From: CAZZKE01 sp964655005
GTDB taxonomy: Bacteria > Pseudomonadota > Alphaproteobacteria > Rhodospirillales > JABHCV01
NCBI GenBank assembly: GCA_964655005.1
Contig: CAZZKE010000008.1
Span: 11,084-75,083, forward strand
Length of the DNA stretch: 64,000 bases
Direction: 5' to 3'
Shown: piece by piece, positions 7,497 to 16,150 of the stretch
Position numbering within the stretch: the stretch's first letter is position 1
Layout: each line of letters starts with the position of its first letter
The notes under the pieces: generated by a model
The model's database searches: none
Seen by the model: only the letters and a program-made list of their open reading frames with translations
What the model was told of the DNA's origin: nothing
Program-made: the position numbers and the translations under genes

Positions 7497-9313
7497 TCGC
7501 CCTGATCGCCCTCGACGCCGCCGGATACCAATTGGCCCGGCGCCTGAAAAATCACTTCGCGGGGGCCCGCGTGCATGGCCTGGCCGGACGCACCGGCGGG
7601 GCCGATGTCGAATTTTCCGAAGTCGGCGGGCACCTGCGGCAACTGTTCCGGTCCGGCGAAACCATCGTCGGCGTTTGCGCCGCCGGGATCCTGATCCGCG
7701 CCCTGGGTCCGGTCCTGGGCGATAAAATGGCCGAACCGCCGGTGCTGGCCGTGGCGGCGGATGGCGGCAGTGTGGTGCCGTTGCTGGGCGGTCATCGCGG
7801 CGGCAACCGGCTGGCCCTGGAAATTGCCGCGCTGACCGGCGGCCACGGGGCGCTGACCACGGCCGGCGATGTCCGTTACGGGCTGGCGCTGGACGATCCG
7901 CCGGCTGGCTGGCGGGTCGCCAACGGGGCCGCCGTGAAGGCCGTCTCGGCCCGTCTGCTGGCCGGCGAAACGGTGCCGCTGGTCCGGAATTGCGGCAATA
8001 CCGGCTGGCTGACCGACAGCGCCGCGCCGTTTGCCGCCGCCGCCGAAGGCGATGGCCAAGGCTGTGTCCGGGTGACCGAGAAGGCGGTCGGCGACCCGGA
8101 AATGGACGTCATTTTGCATCCGCCGGTGCTGGCCCTTGGTCTTGGGTGCGAGCGCGATTGCGACCCCCGGGAACTGATCGGTCTGGCCGGGGACAGCCTG
8201 GACCGGGCCGGACTGTCGCCGCTGGCCGTCGCCTGCGTCGTCTCCATCGATGTCAAGATGGACGAACCGGCCATTCATGCCGTCGCCGCGCATTTGAATG
8301 TGCCGGTGCGGTTTTTCGGCGCCGCCGAACTGGAAGCCCAGGCTTGCCGATTGGCCAATCCGTCGGATGTGGTGTTCGAAGAAGTCGGCTGCCATGGCGT
8401 CGCCGAAGGGGCGGCGCTGGCCGCGGTCGGCGATGAGGGCCTGTTGCGGGCCGAAAAAAATCGTTCGAAACGCGCCACCTGCGCCATCGGCTTCGCCGAA
8501 AACGGCATCGATCCCGCCGGCGTCGGCCACCGGCGCGGTCGGCTCCGCATCGTCGGCATCGGCCCCGGCGCCGATGAATGGCGGACCCCGGCGGCGACGG
8601 CGGCGCTGGCCGCCGCCACCGATGTGGTCGGTTACGATCTTTATCTGAAGCTGATCGAACACCTGATCGGCGGCAAGGCCCGCCATTCGTCGCCACTGGC
8701 CCATGAAGAAGAACGAGTCCGCAAGGCGCTGGATCTGGCCGCCGAAGGTAAATCGGTGGCCCTGGTCTGTTCCGGCGACGCCGGCATCTACGCCCTGGCG
8801 ACGCTGGCGTTCGAATTGCTGGACCGCGAGAACAAGGCCCGGTGGAACCGTGTCGATTTGGCCGTAACGCCGGGAATTTCGGCTTTCCAGGCCGCCGCCG
8901 CGCGTATCGGCGCCCCTATGGGCCACGATTTCTGCACCATATCGCTGTCCGATCTGCTGACTCCGTGGCCGGAAATCGAACGCCGCCTGAAGGCCGCCGC
9001 CAGCGGCGATTTCGTCGTTGCCCTTTATAACCCGGTGTCGAAACGCAGGGTCGCCCAGTTAACCCGGGCCCGCGATTTACTGTTGCAGGGCCGCCCCGCC
9101 GATACCCCGGTGGCCCTGGCCCGCAATCTTGGCCGGGTCGGTGAAACCATGGAAGTCATTACCCTGGGCGAACTGACGCCCGGCCATGCCGACATGCTGA
9201 CGATGATCGTCATCGGCAATTCACAAAGCAGATTGATCGACCGCGGCCACCGCCGCTGGCTGTACACGCCACGCGGCTATGCCGCCAAGATGGCCGGGGG
9301 CGACGCCAAATGA
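7493..9313 (+). CDS. cobJ: CbiG-CobJ fusion: cobalt-precorrin-5A hydrolase + C17-methyltransferase
   Basis: Bifunctional 606-residue enzyme. Residues 1 to about 335 match CbiG, which opens the delta-lactone and releases acetaldehyde in the cobalt-early pathway: GICAAGILIRALGP-like segment (read as GVCAAGILIRALGP), PLLGGHRGGNRLA, and the C-terminal GLGCERDCDPREL and CVVSIDVKMDEPAI blocks. Residues from about 349 onward are CobJ/CbiH, which methylates C17 with ring contraction: IVGIGPGADEWRTP, CSGDAGIYALATLA, VTPGISAFQAAAARIG and VALYNPVSKRR. The join lies near base 8540. CbiG is characteristic of the route that does not use the oxygen-dependent CobG. It overlaps cobI and cobM by 4 bases each. 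Confidence 0.93.
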   Translation: MIALIALDAAGYQLARRLKNHFAGARVHGLAGRTGGADVEFSEVGGHLRQLFRSGETIVGVCAAGILIRALGPVLGDKMAEPPVLAVAADGGSVVPLLGGHRGGNRLALEIAALTGGHGALTTAGDVRYGLALDDPPAGWRVANGAAVKAVSARLLAGETVPLVRNCGNTGWLTDSAAPFAAAAEGDGQGCVRVTEKAVGDPEMDVILHPPVLALGLGCERDCDPRELIGLAGDSLDRAGLSPLAVACVVSIDVKMDEPAIHAVAAHLNVPVRFFGAAELEAQACRLANPSDVVFEEVGCHGVAEGAALAAVGDEGLLRAEKNRSKRATCAIGFAENGIDPAGVGHRRGRLRIVGIGPGADEWRTPAATAALAAATDVVGYDLYLKLIEHLIGGKARHSSPLAHEEERVRKALDLAAEGKSVALVCSGDAGIYALATLAFELLDRENKARWNRVDLAVTPGISAFQAAAARIGAPMGHDFCTISLSDLLTPWPEIERRLKAAASGDFVVALYNPVSKRRVAQLTRARDLLLQGRPADTPVALARNLGRVGETMEVITLGELTPGHADMLTMIVIGNSQSRLIDRGHRRWLYTPRGYAAKMAGGDAK

Positions 9314-10068
9314 CCGTTCATTTTATCGGCGCCGGACCGGGTGCTGCGGACCTGATAACCGTGCGCGGCCTTGATCTTATAAAGCGGGCCGGCCTGGTGC
9401 TTTACGCCGGGTCGCTGGTGCCGGAGGCGGTCGTCGCCGAGGCCCGGACGGACGCCCGCGTGGTCGATACCGCGCCGCTGCATCTGGATCAGATAATCGC
9501 CGAAATCGAGGCCGCCCACGGGCGCGGCGCCGATATCGCCCGCGTCCATTCAGGCGACCCGTCGTTATATGGCGCCATCGCCGAACAGATGCGCCGGCTC
9601 GACGGCCTGGGCATCGACTACGATGTGACCCCCGGCGTTTCCGCCTATGCGGCGGCGGCGGCGGCGATGAAAACGGAACTGACCCTGCCCGGCGTCAGCC
9701 AGACCGTAATTCTGACCCGGACGGCGGTACGGTCATCCGACATGCCCGGCGGCGAAGACCTGGCCAGCCTGGGCAAAAGCGGCGCTACCCTGGCCCTGCA
9801 CCTGTCGGTCAATAATATGGCCAAGGTAGTCCGCGACCTGATCCCCCATTACGGCGCCGATTGCCCGGCCGCCATGGTCTACCGCGCCAGTTGGCCCGAC
9901 CAGTTGATTATTCGCGGCGTGCTTGGCGATATCCGCGGCAAGGTAAAGGCCGCCGGCGTCACCCGCACGGCGCTGATTCTGGTCGGCCGGGTGCTCGATC
10001 AAAATGGCTTCGACGAATCCCGGCTTTACGCCGCCGACCATCATCATGTGCTAAGACCGAAGGCTTAG
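9310..10068 (+). CDS. cobM: Precorrin-4 C11-methyltransferase (CobM/CbiF)
   Basis: Adds the C11 methyl group to (cobalt-)precorrin-4. The 252-residue tetrapyrrole methylase shows IGAGPGAADLITVRG at the N-terminus, VHSGDPSLYGAIAEQ as the SAM/substrate loop, and VTPGVSAYAAAAAAM. The LALHLSVNNMAKVVRDL and AAMVYRASWPDQ segments are typical of CobM rather than CobI or CobJ. It is the last gene of the rightward cobalamin operon. Its final 18 bases overlap the convergent cobK gene. Confidence 0.94.
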   Translation: MTVHFIGAGPGAADLITVRGLDLIKRAGLVLYAGSLVPEAVVAEARTDARVVDTAPLHLDQIIAEIEAAHGRGADIARVHSGDPSLYGAIAEQMRRLDGLGIDYDVTPGVSAYAAAAAAMKTELTLPGVSQTVILTRTAVRSSDMPGGEDLASLGKSGATLALHLSVNNMAKVVRDLIPHYGADCPAAMVYRASWPDQLIIRGVLGDIRGKVKAAGVTRTALILVGRVLDQNGFDESRLYAADHHHVLRPKA

Positions 10069-10791
10069 CCAGCGCAAGGCGTCCTCGACGCCGGCGGCCC
10101 GCTCGCCCGGTTCGTCCGGCGGGCGGGCGATCAGCACGATCGGGATCATCAGTTCCCGGGCGGCGGTGATCTTGGCCGGAAGGTTCGCGCCGCCGCTGTT
10201 TCTGGAAACCAGTACGTCGATGCGGTGTTCCCGCAGCAGCGCTTTTTCGCCGGCCGGCGAAAACGGCGGCCGCCCGGTGATGACGGTGGCCCCGGCTATC
10301 GGCAGCGGCTCTTCGGGCCGGTCGATCACCCGGATTACGAAGGCCATGTCCGGCATGGCGGCAAAAGCGGTCAGGCCGCCATGGCCGAAGCTCAGGAACG
10401 CCCGCCGGCCGAGCTTCGACGCCGCCTTCGCGGCGGTCGCGAAACTATCGACTTCAAGCGCCTCGCCGACCGGCCATGACGGGCGTCGCAAAATCAGTCG
10501 CGGCGTACCCGTTTGCCGACAGGCGGCGGTAGCGTTTCGCGATATATTGGCGGCGAAAGGATGGGTGGCGTCGATCAGCAGGTCGATCTTTTCAGACACT
10601 ATATAATGGGCCAGTCCGTCGCCGCCGCCGAAACCGCCGACCCGGACCCGGCCCGGCAGCGGGCGTGGATTTTTTACCCGGCCGGCCAGCGAGCTGATTA
10701 CTTCCAGCCGCCCGGCGAACCGCTCGACAGCGCGTTTCGCCAGTTGCGCCGCCTCGGCGACGCCGCCAAGAATAAGCAGCCGCTTGCTCAT
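10051..10791 (-). CDS. cobK: Precorrin-6A reductase (CobK/CbiJ)
   Basis: NAD(P)H-dependent reduction of the corrin macrocycle between the C1 and C5/C15 methylations. The 246-residue protein starts with a nucleotide-binding LLILGGVAEAAQLAK and contains the family motifs IDATHPFAANISRNA, RAFLSFGHGGLTAF, VITGRPPFSPAGEKALL and VSRNSGGANLPAKI. Length is normal. It overlaps the start of the next gene in the same direction, cbiD, by 4 bases, so the two leftward genes form a small operon. Whether it acts on the cobalt form is inferred from context. Confidence 0.93.
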   Translation of the reverse strand: MSKRLLILGGVAEAAQLAKRAVERFAGRLEVISSLAGRVKNPRPLPGRVRVGGFGGGDGLAHYIVSEKIDLLIDATHPFAANISRNATAACRQTGTPRLILRRPSWPVGEALEVDSFATAAKAASKLGRRAFLSFGHGGLTAFAAMPDMAFVIRVIDRPEEPLPIAGATVITGRPPFSPAGEKALLREHRIDVLVSRNSGGANLPAKITAARELMIPIVLIARPPDEPGERAAGVEDALRWLSLRS

Positions 10792-11891
10792 GACCGGCCC
10801 GCCAGGGTTCCCCGGCGGTCGAAAACGATCACTTCGACCATACTGTCGCCGGCCAGGGTGGCCATTGCCGTTTCCCGGGCCAGCGCGGCGATGCGCCCGG
10901 CCAGCGGCAGGCCGTCCCGCCGGGCCATATCCAGGACTTGCTGGGCGGTGTTGGCGGTACGGGCGGCGGCGGCGGTTTTTTTCGAAGCGCCGAGGCCGTC
11001 CATCAGGTCCGCCAGCCGGTCGAAATCCACCTTGGAGCGCGACGAATGCAGGTCCATGCAGCCCTGACCAAGCTTGGCCATTTTGGCGAAACCGCCGGCG
11101 ATGGTCAGCCTGGGGACCGGGTGACGGCGCAGATATTTCAACATGCCGCCGGCGAAATCACCCATCTCGATCAAGGCCGTTTCAGGCAGGCCGTACAACG
11201 CCTGCACGGCGGCCTCCGAAGTCTTGCCGGTGGCCCCGGCCAGATGTTCCAGACCGGCGGCGCGGCCGACATCGATGCCGCTGTGGATCGCCTGAATCCA
11301 GGCCGAACAGGAAAAAGGCCGGACCACCCCGGTGGTGCCCAGAATCGACAGGCCGCCCTTGATGCCAAGCCGCCCGTTCATGGTTTTTTTCGCCAGTTCC
11401 CGGCCACCGGGAATGGCCACGGTGACCGAAAAATCGGCCGGCGCGGAAAACTCCGTGGCGGCGGCACGAATATTTTCCGCGATCATTTTTCTGGGACCCG
11501 GATTGATCGCCGCCTCGCCAACCGGTACCGGCAGGCCCGGCAGGGTCACCGTGCCGACCCCGACCCCGGCGCTGAAGGTGATGCCGGCGCCCGGCGGGCC
11601 GCGTTCCACGGTAACGACGATTTCCGCCCCGTGGGTGACGTCGGGGTCGTCGCCGGCATCCTTGATAACCCCGGCGGTGGCGGTGTCGCCGTCGCTTGAA
11701 TGCCGCGACAGGGCGAAAACCGGGGTTTTGCCTTTCGGCAGGGTAATGCCGACCGATCCGGAAAATTCACCCGACAACAGGGCGCGGACCGCCGCCGTCG
11801 CGCCGGCGGTGGCGCAGGCGCCGGTGGTCCAGCCGGGGCGCAGGGCGGCTTTCGGTTTCGCTGCGGTTTCAAATAAGTGCTTGCCGGACAT
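10788..11891 (-). CDS. cbiD: Cobalt-precorrin-5B C1-methyltransferase (CbiD)
   Basis: SAM-dependent C1 methylation in the cobalt-early pathway. The 367-residue protein has the diagnostic RPGWTTGACATAGATAAVRA start, GDDPDVTHGAEIVVTV, INPGPRKMI, and KGGLSILGTTGVVRPFS motifs. The start at 11891 (MSGKHLFE) matches the family; a longer in-frame extension exists but is unlikely. CbiD proteins replace CobF, which is not seen in the window. It is transcribed leftward with cobK, divergent from the SCO gene; the 112-base divergent gap carries promoter-like sequence. Confidence 0.94.
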   Translation of the reverse strand: MSGKHLFETAAKPKAALRPGWTTGACATAGATAAVRALLSGEFSGSVGITLPKGKTPVFALSRHSSDGDTATAGVIKDAGDDPDVTHGAEIVVTVERGPPGAGITFSAGVGVGTVTLPGLPVPVGEAAINPGPRKMIAENIRAAATEFSAPADFSVTVAIPGGRELAKKTMNGRLGIKGGLSILGTTGVVRPFSCSAWIQAIHSGIDVGRAAGLEHLAGATGKTSEAAVQALYGLPETALIEMGDFAGGMLKYLRRHPVPRLTIAGGFAKMAKLGQGCMDLHSSRSKVDFDRLADLMDGLGASKKTAAAARTANTAQQVLDMARRDGLPLAGRIAALARETAMATLAGDSMVEVIVFDRRGTLAGRS

Positions 11892-11934
11892 GGCCGGTAA
11901 TGTAACCTGCCACCGGTAAAAATGGTAATCCGGT

Positions 11935-11962
11935 TTGTCGGCGATTACAGTTAGGCTATCAT
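11935..11962 (+). promoter_or_regulatory. Putative promoter for the SCO-cobB genes
   Basis: TTGTCG at 11935-11940 and TATCAT at 11957-11962, separated by 16 bases, resemble a sigma-70-type promoter (4/6 and 5/6 consensus matches). It lies about 40 bases before the SCO start codon in the divergent gap. No start site has been mapped, so this is inference from sequence only. Confidence 0.35.
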
Positions 11963-12003
11963 CGGATTGCAATCAGTAGCGCCGGGCGAACAGGCAGGAC
12001 TTC

Positions 12004-12693
12004 ATGGCGGACCGGAAAGAGAAAAAAAACGACCCGAACGGGGCCTCCGGCAAAAAAGGCGGCGGCAAGGTGCCGCGATGGATGGCGTATTCCATCCTGT
12101 TCGCGGCGGCCGGGTTCGCGGTCGTGATCTGGTCGCGGTATGTGGCCCCGGGAACGCCGGCGGCCAGGTTTTTTTCCGGCGAGACCGCCGGCCAGGCCAG
12201 GATCGGCGGCCCTTTTACCCTGGTTAATCAGGATGGCGGGACGGTAACCCAGGCCGATTTCCGGGGCCGCTACATGCTGGTCTACTTCGGCTATACATTT
12301 TGCCCCGATATCTGCCCGACAACGCTTAGCAACATGGCCGAGGCGCTCGATATGATCGGGGATAAGGCGGCCGCCGTGACCCCGGTCTTCATCAGCATGG
12401 ATCCGGCGCGGGATACACCGGAACAGATGAAAATGTACATCAAGTATTTTGACCCGAGGCTGGTCGGGCTGACCGGTAGCCAGGAACAGGTGGCGGCGGT
12501 GGTCGAAGCCTACAAGGCGTATTCGGTCAGGGCCGACGAGGGCAAGGATTCCGGCGGCAGCGACGACGGAGAATATCTGATAGATCATTCCGCGAGTGTC
12601 TATCTGATGGGTTCCGACGGTGAATTCGTGTTCCATTTCAATCAGGGCGTCAGCGCCGAAGAATTAGCGAAACGGCTGGAGGAATTTTTATAA
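12004..12693 (+). CDS. SCO1/SenC-family copper chaperone (copy 1)
   Basis: Membrane-anchored thioredoxin-fold protein that delivers copper to, or maintains thiols of, the CuA site of cytochrome oxidase. After a charged N-terminus there is one membrane span (about residues 28-48, SILFAAAGFAVVIW). The periplasmic domain carries the copper-binding FCPDICPTTL cysteine pair and the distal histidine in IDHSASVYLM. Length (229) is normal. It is placed oddly between cbiD and cobB; its stop codon TAA directly abuts the cobB ATG, so the two are surely co-translated. A second SCO gene occurs at 44554. Confidence 0.92.
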   Translation: MADRKEKKNDPNGASGKKGGGKVPRWMAYSILFAAAGFAVVIWSRYVAPGTPAARFFSGETAGQARIGGPFTLVNQDGGTVTQADFRGRYMLVYFGYTFCPDICPTTLSNMAEALDMIGDKAAAVTPVFISMDPARDTPEQMKMYIKYFDPRLVGLTGSQEQVAAVVEAYKAYSVRADEGKDSGGSDDGEYLIDHSASVYLMGSDGEFVFHFNQGVSAEELAKRLEEFL

Positions 12694-14082
12694 ATGGAGG
12701 AAAACACGACACTGCGGAATTCCGTCCCGCCCGGGGCCGGGCTGATTATCGCGGCGCCGGCTTCCGGTTCCGGCAAAACGGTATTCACCCTGGGATTATT
12801 GCAGCACCTGTCTCGCGCCGGCATCGATATCGCGTCCGCCAAGGTTGGGCCGGATTATATCGATCCGGCATTTCATGCCGCGGCGACCAAGACGACCTGC
12901 ATCAATCTCGATTATTGGGCCATGCGTCCCGCCATGCTGATGCGGGCGGCGTTTGAATTGGGCGCCGCCGGGGCGACGGTTATTTGCGAGGGCGTGATGG
13001 GGCTTTTCGACGGCGCCGTGCAGGAACAGGGTTCGACCGCCGACCTGTCGGAAATGACCGGCTGGCCGATTATTCTGGTCATTGACGCCGGGTCCCAGGG
13101 CGCTTCGGCCGGGGCCGTGCTGCGCGGTTTCACCACGCACAGGCCGGGCCTGGAAATCGCCGGCATCGTCTTTAACCGCATCGGCGGCGACAGGCATCGG
13201 AATATTCTGGCTGCCGCCGCCGCCGCCGTCGCGCCGGAAATCCCGGTCCTTGGCTTTATCCCGCGAAAAGGTGAATTGAACCTGCCGAGCAGGCACCTGG
13301 GGCTGATTCAGGCGGGCGAATATCGGAATCTTGAACTGCTGCTGGAAGCGGCGGCCAACCAGGTCGAGCTTCATGTCGATGTCGAGAAATTATTGACCCT
13401 GGCGCGGCCCCTGAAGGGCCGGGACCGGATCGCCGGGGCCGGCGCGCCGTCCGCCGTCAGGCCGCTTGGCCAGAACATCGCCATCGCCGAGGACGAGGCA
13501 TTTACCTTCCGCTATCCGCTGATTGTCGAGGGTTGGCGGGACCAGGGCGCCGCGATCAGTTTCTTTTCGCCGCTTGACGATGAACCGCCGCCCGAAGATG
13601 CCGACGCCGTCTACCTGCCGGGTGGATACCCGGAACTGCACGCCTACCGGCTGGCCACGGCGACCGCCTTCATGGATGGCCTGCGCGCCGCGGCGGCGCG
13701 CGGGGCGATGGTTTTCGGCGAATGCGGCGGCTATATGGTGCTGGGCAAGGGGATGATTGACGCCGATGGCCAGCGGCATGTGATGTCGGGCCTGCTGTCG
13801 CTGGAAACGTCATTCGCCGAACCCAAGCTGCATCTGGGATATCGCGACCTGGAACTGGATGTCGGGGCGGCCCTGGGGTCGGGTAATATTCTGGGGGCGC
13901 CGGGCGCCAGGTTCCGCGGCCACGAATTCCATTACGCCACGGTCCTGAAGGAAAGTCCGGGGGCGCCGTTGTTCCAGTGCCGCGACGCCGGCGGTGAAGA
14001 CCTGGGCCTGGCCGGCCTGGCCGATGGCCGGGTGATGGGATCTTTCATTCATTTGATCGACCGGTTCGACGAAGATGCCTGA
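12694..14082 (+). CDS. cobB: Cobyrinic acid a,c-diamide synthase (CobB/CbiA)
   Basis: ATP- and glutamine-dependent amidation of the a and c side chains of (cobalt-)cobyrinic acid. The synthetase domain begins with a P-loop (APASGSGKTVFTLGLL, about residues 14-29) and contains KVGPDYIDPAFH and CEGVMGLFDG. The glutaminase domain carries its cysteine in FGECGGYMVLGKG and GHEFHYATVL near the C-terminus. Length is 462 residues. It begins on the base after the SCO stop codon, and its end overlaps the YcgN-like gene by 8 bases. Overlap with CobQ function is excluded by the GPDYIDP block specific to CbiA/CobB. Confidence 0.94.
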   Translation: MEENTTLRNSVPPGAGLIIAAPASGSGKTVFTLGLLQHLSRAGIDIASAKVGPDYIDPAFHAAATKTTCINLDYWAMRPAMLMRAAFELGAAGATVICEGVMGLFDGAVQEQGSTADLSEMTGWPIILVIDAGSQGASAGAVLRGFTTHRPGLEIAGIVFNRIGGDRHRNILAAAAAAVAPEIPVLGFIPRKGELNLPSRHLGLIQAGEYRNLELLLEAAANQVELHVDVEKLLTLARPLKGRDRIAGAGAPSAVRPLGQNIAIAEDEAFTFRYPLIVEGWRDQGAAISFFSPLDDEPPPEDADAVYLPGGYPELHAYRLATATAFMDGLRAAAARGAMVFGECGGYMVLGKGMIDADGQRHVMSGLLSLETSFAEPKLHLGYRDLELDVGAALGSGNILGAPGARFRGHEFHYATVLKESPGAPLFQCRDAGGEDLGLAGLADGRVMGSFIHLIDRFDEDA

Positions 14083-14551
14083 TGCCGCGCCAGGTGAAAC
14101 GGAACCGTTCTGGGAAACCAAGCGGCTTGATGAAATGAACGCCCGGGAATGGGAATCCCTGTGCGACGGCTGCGCCAGATGCTGCCTTGAAAAGCTTGAA
14201 GACAGCGACGGCGGCGCGGTCAGCTACACCGACGTCGCCTGCACCCTGCTTGATGTCCATTCCTGCCGCTGCACCAATTACGCAGAGCGCCGGAAATTCA
14301 TGCCCGACTGCGAACGCCTGACCGTCCGCAATGTGCAATATCTGCACTGGATGCCATCGACCTGCGCCTACAAGCTGCTGGCCAACGGCGCGCCGCTGCC
14401 GGCCTGGCACCCGCTGGTCAGCGGCTCGCCGGATTCCGTCCACCGGGCCGGCGTATCGGTACGCGGTCGCGCCGTGCCGGGCGCCCTGGCCGGCGATCTG
14501 GAAGATCACATAGTCAGCTGGCCCAATGCCGGGGGGTATATAAATGACTAA
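14075..14551 (+). CDS. YcgN-family cysteine-cluster protein (UPF0260)
   Basis: 158-residue soluble protein of the YcgN/UPF0260 family. The N-terminal half carries a cysteine pattern (LCDGCARCCLEKL, then CRCTNYAERR and PDC) resembling metal or Fe-S binding clusters of the YkgJ/YcgN group. The FW..K.L.EMN.REWE..C start is typical of the family. No reaction has been established for it. It overlaps cobB by 8 bases upstream and the aldolase-like gene by 8 bases downstream, so it may share their transcript, but a role in cobalamin synthesis is not known. Confidence 0.88.
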   Translation: MPDAAPGETEPFWETKRLDEMNAREWESLCDGCARCCLEKLEDSDGGAVSYTDVACTLLDVHSCRCTNYAERRKFMPDCERLTVRNVQYLHWMPSTCAYKLLANGAPLPAWHPLVSGSPDSVHRAGVSVRGRAVPGALAGDLEDHIVSWPNAGGYIND

Positions 14552-15458
14552 CGTGGGCGGCGTGTTCGCCGCCGCGCTAACGCCTCTAAACGCCGATTTA
14601 TCGGTCAACGGCAAGGCCCTGGTGGACCACTGCCGCTGGCTGCTGGAAAACGGCTGCGATGGCCTGGCGGTGCTGGGGACGACCGGCGAGGCCAATTCGT
14701 TTTCCGTGGAAGAACGCATCGGGATCGTCGATACGCTGATCGAAGGCGGGGTGCCTGGCCGGGTGTTGATCCCCGGCACCGGATGCTGCTCGATCCCCGA
14801 TACCGTCGCGCTCAGCCGTCATGCCGTGGAAAACGGCGCCGCCGGGGTGCTGATGCTGCCGCCGTTCTATTACAAGGGGGTCGGCGACGACGGCCTGTTC
14901 GCCGCCTACAGCGAAGTGATCGAGCGGGTCGGCGACGCCCGGCTCAGGGTATATCTTTACCATTTCCCGCAAATGTCGGCGACGCCCATAAGCTACGGCC
15001 TGATCGAACGGCTGCTGGCCCGCTATCCCGGCACAATCGCCGGCATGAAGGACAGTTCCGGCGATTACGCCAATATGTCGGGCGCGGCAAAACGGTTTCC
15101 CGGTTTCGGGGTGTTTTCGGGATCCGATGAATTCCTTTCGCCGCTGCTGCGCGACGGCGGCATCGGCTGCATTACCGCCGTCGCCAATATCGCCGGCAAC
15201 CGGGCCGCCGAAATCTATGCCGCCTGGGGTTCCGGCGATGCCGCGGCGATGGATGCGGCCCAGGAAAAACTAAGCGCCGTGCGCCGTGTGGTTGCCGCCT
15301 ATCCGCTGTCGGCGGCCCTGAAGGATATCGTGGCCCGCCACCGGGGCGATGCCGCCTGGCGGACGGTGCGGCCGCCCCTGGTCGCCCTCGACGACCGCCA
15401 CTCGGCGGAACTGGCCGAACGACTGGGGGCCACCGGCCACCGGCTGCCTGAATGTTGA
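14544..15458 (+). CDS. DapA-superfamily aldolase/lyase, substrate unknown
   Basis: 304-residue TIM-barrel enzyme of the dihydrodipicolinate synthase/N-acetylneuraminate lyase superfamily. It has the GTTGE loop (residues 45-49), the catalytic tyrosine in VYLYHFPQ (Tyr139) and the Schiff-base lysine in AGMKDSSGDY (Lys169). True DapA usually has an arginine shortly after the tyrosine (NVPGRT); this protein reads HFPQMSAT instead. It is therefore unlikely to make dihydrodipicolinate and more likely acts on another 2-oxo acid. It overlaps its neighbours by 8 and 7 bases. Confidence 0.85.
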   Translation: MTNVGGVFAAALTPLNADLSVNGKALVDHCRWLLENGCDGLAVLGTTGEANSFSVEERIGIVDTLIEGGVPGRVLIPGTGCCSIPDTVALSRHAVENGAAGVLMLPPFYYKGVGDDGLFAAYSEVIERVGDARLRVYLYHFPQMSATPISYGLIERLLARYPGTIAGMKDSSGDYANMSGAAKRFPGFGVFSGSDEFLSPLLRDGGIGCITAVANIAGNRAAEIYAAWGSGDAAAMDAAQEKLSAVRRVVAAYPLSAALKDIVARHRGDAAWRTVRPPLVALDDRHSAELAERLGATGHRLPEC

Positions 15459-16150
15459 AGCGGCAATACCGGCTTGAAATCGAAGGCCGCAGCATACCCT
15501 TGACGGTGCGCCGGAATCCCCGTGCCCGGCGCATGATTCTCAGGCTGGATATCGCCGGCGACGGCGCCGTGGTTACCATTCCGGCCGATACCGCCATGGC
15601 CGACGGCCTGGCCATGGCGCGCCGTCAGTCGGGCTGGCTGGTCAAACAACTGGGCGCCCTGCCGGACCGCCTGTCGTTTTCCGAGGGCGCCCGGATTCCC
15701 TATTTGGGCCGGGACCACACCCTGCTTGCAAGGCCGGGCCGGCGTGGCGTTATCGAACGGCGGGGGCAGGCGATCCACATACCGGGCCGGCCCGAGCATA
15801 TGGCGCGGCGGCTGACCGACTGGTTCAGGGGCCAGGCCCGGCGGGAAATTTCCCGCCGGGCCGCGGCCAAGGCGGCATCGATTGGGCGGACCCCGCGCCG
15901 GATCACCATCCGCGATGCCCGCTCGCGCTGGGGGTCATGTTCGGCGGGTGGCGGGCTGTCCTTCAGCTGGCGGCTGATGATGGCCCCGGAAGCGGTGCTG
16001 GATTATGTTGTCGCCCACGAAGTCGCCCATTTGGCCCACATGAACCATTCCGCCCGTTTCTGGCGGACGGTGGCGAAGCTTGCCGACGACGTGGAAGCCT
16101 CGCGCGCCTGGCTTCGCGGCAATGGCGCGCGGCTGCACCGGATAGGCTGA
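15452..16150 (+). CDS. YgjP-like M48-type metallopeptidase domain protein
   Basis: 232-residue predicted zinc metalloprotein of the YgjP/DUF45 family. The C-terminal portion contains TIRDARSRWGSCS followed by VVAHEVAHLAHMNHSARFW, giving the HExxH zinc motif and a further histidine. No signal peptide or membrane span is evident, so it should be cytoplasmic. The role of the family is poorly defined. Its start overlaps the preceding gene by 7 bases and its stop shares a base with the HAD gene start (TGATG). Confidence 0.88.
   Translation: MLKRQYRLEIEGRSIPLTVRRNPRARRMILRLDIAGDGAVVTIPADTAMADGLAMARRQSGWLVKQLGALPDRLSFSEGARIPYLGRDHTLLARPGRRGVIERRGQAIHIPGRPEHMARRLTDWFRGQARREISRRAAAKAASIGRTPRRITIRDARSRWGSCSAGGGLSFSWRLMMAPEAVLDYVVAHEVAHLAHMNHSARFWRTVAKLADDVEASRAWLRGNGARLHRIG

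Noticed and set aside
7442..8926. 494-codon leftward ORF opposite the cbiG-cobJ gene
   Set aside because: The opposite strand has clear CbiG and CobJ motifs; the antisense product is Gln/Arg/Gly-rich without recognisable domains.
11892..12003. Cobalamin riboswitch ahead of cbiD
   Set aside because: Only a short CCGGT/ACCGG inverted repeat is present; the conserved riboswitch core is absent.
14544..15458. Genuine dihydrodipicolinate synthase (dapA)
   Set aside because: The arginine after the catalytic tyrosine is missing (HFPQMSAT instead of NVPGRT).
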